Under the pieces are notes generated by a model. That model worked only from the letters and a program-made list of their open reading frames with translations, was not told where the DNA came from and did no database searches. Position numbers and translations under genes: made by a program. Shown one piece after another: positions 6,155-7,779 of a stretch of 7,779 nt of DNA. Location: contig CAYXVU010000267.1 of NCBI GenBank assembly GCA_964468725.1, forward strand, positions 1-7,779, written 5' to 3'. The DNA comes from CAYXVU01 sp964468725 (GTDB taxonomy: Bacteria; Acidobacteriota; Blastocatellia; UBA7656). How positions within the stretch are numbered: the first letter of the stretch is position 1; the number at the start of each line of letters is the position of its first letter.

Positions 6155-7009
6155 CTACTCCCACTTATAAAAGCCTTCGCCGGATTTTTTGCCGAGTTTA
6201 CCTTCGGCAACTTTGGCTTTCAGAATATCGGGCGGGCGAAAGACTTCGGAATGGAGTTCATGGTGCAGATACTCTGCAATGTTCAGACGCACATCCAGTC
6301 CGACAAGGTCGGTCAATCGCAACGGCCCCATCGGGTGGTTGTAACCGAGCACGAGGGCTTTATCAATGTCTTCGGCGCTGGCCACTCCGGCTTCAACCAT
6401 TCGCATTGCTTCAAGCCCCAATGCCAACCCCAAACGGCTGGTCGCAAATCCGGGCGCATCTTTCACCGTGATCGCTTCTTTGCCAATGCGTGCGGCAACC
6501 TCCAACACAGCGGCAAGCGTTGCTTGCGAAGTCTCCGGCGCGATGACGACCTCAAGCAATTTCATCAAATGAACAGGATTGAAAAAGTGCATGCCGATGA
6601 CGCGGTCGGCGCGCGTCGTCGCCGCAGCAATTTTGGTGATGCTCAGTGACGACGTGTTCGTCGCTAAAATCGTATCGGCACGGCAGACTTGATCGAGCCG
6701 CGCGAACAACTCTTGCTTTACGTCAAGCCGTTCAATAATCGCTTCGATAACCAAATCAGCCGTCTGAGCAGCGGCGGCAGCATCGGTTGCCGTTTGAATG
6801 CGCGCCAACGCTGCCTGCATATCCGATTCCGTGAGTTTGCCGCGTTCGATGCCCTTTTTCAGATTTGCCGTGAGGCTGGCCAAACCGCGTTCGACCAACT
6901 CGTGACTGACATCAACCAACGTCACTTCGAGCCCGGCTTGTGCGCAGACCTGCGCGATGCCGTGCCCCATCGTACCTGCGCCGATGACAGTAATCTGTTC
7001 TATCCCCAT
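6155..7009 (-). CDS. 3-hydroxyacyl-CoA (3-hydroxybutyryl-CoA) dehydrogenase
   Basis: 284 residues, matching the stand-alone Hbd/PaaH type (about 280). Known role: NAD-dependent oxidation of (S)-3-hydroxyacyl-CoA to 3-oxoacyl-CoA, or the reverse in butyrate-type routes. Seen: the NAD-binding GAGTMG (residues 10-15) with D33 ending the second strand (favours NAD over NADP); NTSSLSI from 118; the catalytic pair H141 (GMHFFNPVH) and E153 (LLEVV); and a C-terminal helical domain with YNHPMGPLRLTDLVGLD. Aligned to the human enzyme (S137, H158, E170, N208), spacing gives S120, H141, E153 and S191, so the usual Asn is Ser in FATSRL. The ATG at 7009 is chosen because the Rossmann strand begins five residues later; the frame extends upstream to a TTG at 7087, but that part is Arg-rich and unlike the family. 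No good ribosome binding site precedes 7009. Confidence 0.92.
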   Translation of the reverse strand: MGIEQITVIGAGTMGHGIAQVCAQAGLEVTLVDVSHELVERGLASLTANLKKGIERGKLTESDMQAALARIQTATDAAAAAQTADLVIEAIIERLDVKQELFARLDQVCRADTILATNTSSLSITKIAAATTRADRVIGMHFFNPVHLMKLLEVVIAPETSQATLAAVLEVAARIGKEAITVKDAPGFATSRLGLALGLEAMRMVEAGVASAEDIDKALVLGYNHPMGPLRLTDLVGLDVRLNIAEYLHHELHSEVFRPPDILKAKVAEGKLGKKSGEGFYKWE

Positions 7010-7105
7010 AAATTCTGACCCGCGAATCTCTGCCCGTCGCAAGCCTCTGCGTCGCAGTGCGCCCAATGCTGCGCGATGGGCGGACAAAAGAATGAAAGCC
7101 TCTGC
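7010..7105. other. 96-bp spacer between aldehyde dehydrogenase and hydroxyacyl-CoA dehydrogenase genes
   Basis: It holds no gene I can support. There is a 10-bp direct repeat AAGCCTCTGC (7041-7050 and 7096-7105) and a weak 6-bp inverted repeat (7060-7065 with 7077-7082), neither with a T-run. No -35/-10 pair and no Shine-Dalgarno better than a weak GGGTCAG near 7012-7018 (minus strand) are visible. Confidence 0.4.
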
Positions 7106-7779
7106 TTATGTTGTGCTGACGACGACGGCTTTGGTTTCCGAATAATAGTCGAGGGCTTCGATGCCATGCTCTTTACCGATGCCGCTCTGTTTGAAGCCGC
7201 CAAACGGCAGTTCGTCGTAAATCGTCTGCGCCGAATTGATCCACGTATAACCAGCTTCGATGCGCTCCGCCGCTTTGGTCGCACGATTGAGATCATTTGT
7301 CCAAACCGAAGAGCCAAGGCCGTAAATCGAGTTGTTGGCTTTCTCAATTGCCTCTTCAAAACTGTGGACTCGAAAAATCGGCAGCGCCGGGCCGAAGACT
7401 TCTTCCGTTGCTACGCGGGCGTCTTCCGGCACATCGGCAAGCAGAGTCGGCGCGAAGAAATAGCCTTTGTCATAATCGCCTCCGCGCAAGCGTTCGCCGC
7501 CGAGCAAGACCTTCGCGCCGCGCGCTTTGGCATCTTCAACCTGCGCTTCGATTTCATCGCGCTGCATCGCGCTGTGCAGCGGGCCGATAATCGAGCCGTC
7601 GGCAAGCCCATTGCCGACTTTCAACTTCTTCACCCGACCAATCAGTTTCTCGATGAATTCATCAGCTATCGAATCGAAAAGGTAGAGCCGTTTGATGGCC
7701 AGACAAGCTTGTCCGCAGTTGAAGAACCGTCCGACCGCAGCCGCCTTCGAAGCGCCATCGAGATCGGCATCATCGCAAA
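7106..7779 (-). CDS. NAD(P)-dependent aldehyde dehydrogenase, C-terminal part (5' end missing)
   Basis: The frame is open from the right edge to TAA at 7106, giving 223 visible residues, somewhat under half of a usual ~480-500-residue enzyme. Known role: oxidises aldehydes to carboxylic acids via a cysteine thiohemiacetal. Seen: FFNCGQAC at visible residues 18-25, whose last Cys (codon 7703-7705) is the catalytic one; EEVFGP (125-130), whose second Glu and Phe contact the cofactor ribose; and LPFGGFKQSGIGKEHG near the C-terminus, part of the usual oligomerisation and substrate-entry region. The GTG at 7633 is internal, since the catalytic Cys lies upstream of it. The N-terminal cofactor fold is outside the window. 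It heads the visible minus-strand row. The substrate class (semialdehyde, betaine aldehyde, fatty aldehyde) cannot be decided from this part. Confidence 0.92.
   Translation of the reverse strand, partial: CDDADLDGASKAAAVGRFFNCGQACLAIKRLYLFDSIADEFIEKLIGRVKKLKVGNGLADGSIIGPLHSAMQRDEIEAQVEDAKARGAKVLLGGERLRGGDYDKGYFFAPTLLADVPEDARVATEEVFGPALPIFRVHSFEEAIEKANNSIYGLGSSVWTNDLNRATKAAERIEAGYTWINSAQTIYDELPFGGFKQSGIGKEHGIEALDYYSETKAVVVSTT

Noticed and set aside
6160..6172. TATAAG on the minus strand as a -10 box for the toxin-antitoxin pair
   Set aside because: It encodes the conserved end of the dehydrogenase (FYKWE), and no -35-like hexamer lies 16-18 nt upstream.
6136..6210. 25-residue N-terminal extension of the antitoxin
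   Set aside because: It overlaps the end of the dehydrogenase gene and its sequence does not fit the Phd/YefM fold, which begins at Met-His-Gln.
7560..7581. 7-bp inverted repeat within the aldehyde dehydrogenase gene
   Set aside because: Short stem in GC-rich coding sequence with no T-run; such matches are expected by chance.

Overview
The window reads as a bacterial chromosomal segment of moderate GC content (about 55-57% in the metabolic-gene lines I counted). Two gene blocks converge on a shared terminator. Every main gene is a recognisable family. The style of the proteins (a TPR/thioredoxin protein next to DsbD, a dimerisation-domain methyltransferase, a short-form 3-hydroxyacyl-CoA dehydrogenase carrying FATSRLG) suggests a soil-type Acidobacteriota, perhaps Blastocatellia. 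That placement rests on remembered family resemblance only. There is no rRNA, tRNA, CRISPR array, insertion sequence or phage gene in view.

Left block, plus strand (1-3505): a partial gene for a TPR plus thioredoxin-fold protein with a CPPC active site is followed 13 bp later by a full-length dsbD. The two look like an operon for reductant export to the cell envelope: DsbD takes electrons from cytoplasmic thioredoxin, moves them across the inner membrane and passes them to periplasmic thiol proteins, of which the upstream CPPC protein is a likely client. A perfect 13-bp inverted repeat lies in the dsbD signal-peptide codons. A hairpin at 3531-3572 lies midway between the converging stop codons and probably terminates both blocks.

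Right block, minus strand (7779 down to 3595), in order of transcription: a C-terminal aldehyde dehydrogenase fragment with its catalytic Cys, an NAD-dependent 3-hydroxyacyl-CoA dehydrogenase, a Phd/YefM-type antitoxin, a VapC-type PIN toxin, a two-domain SAM-dependent O-methyltransferase-like protein, and an enoyl-CoA hydratase. The hydratase and hydroxyacyl-CoA dehydrogenase catalyse consecutive beta-oxidation steps. The aldehyde dehydrogenase could supply acids to that pathway. The methyltransferase has no obvious place in it.

The toxin-antitoxin pair sits between the metabolic genes with tight spacing (13-19 nt, a 4-nt overlap, then 23 nt) and is clearly richer in A+T than its neighbours, so it was probably acquired by insertion into the gene row. 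I found no convincing undescribed system. The points most worth a second look are the dsbD hairpin, the toxin-antitoxin insertion, the split C-terminal domain of the CPPC protein, and the Asn-to-Ser change in the hydroxyacyl-CoA dehydrogenase.
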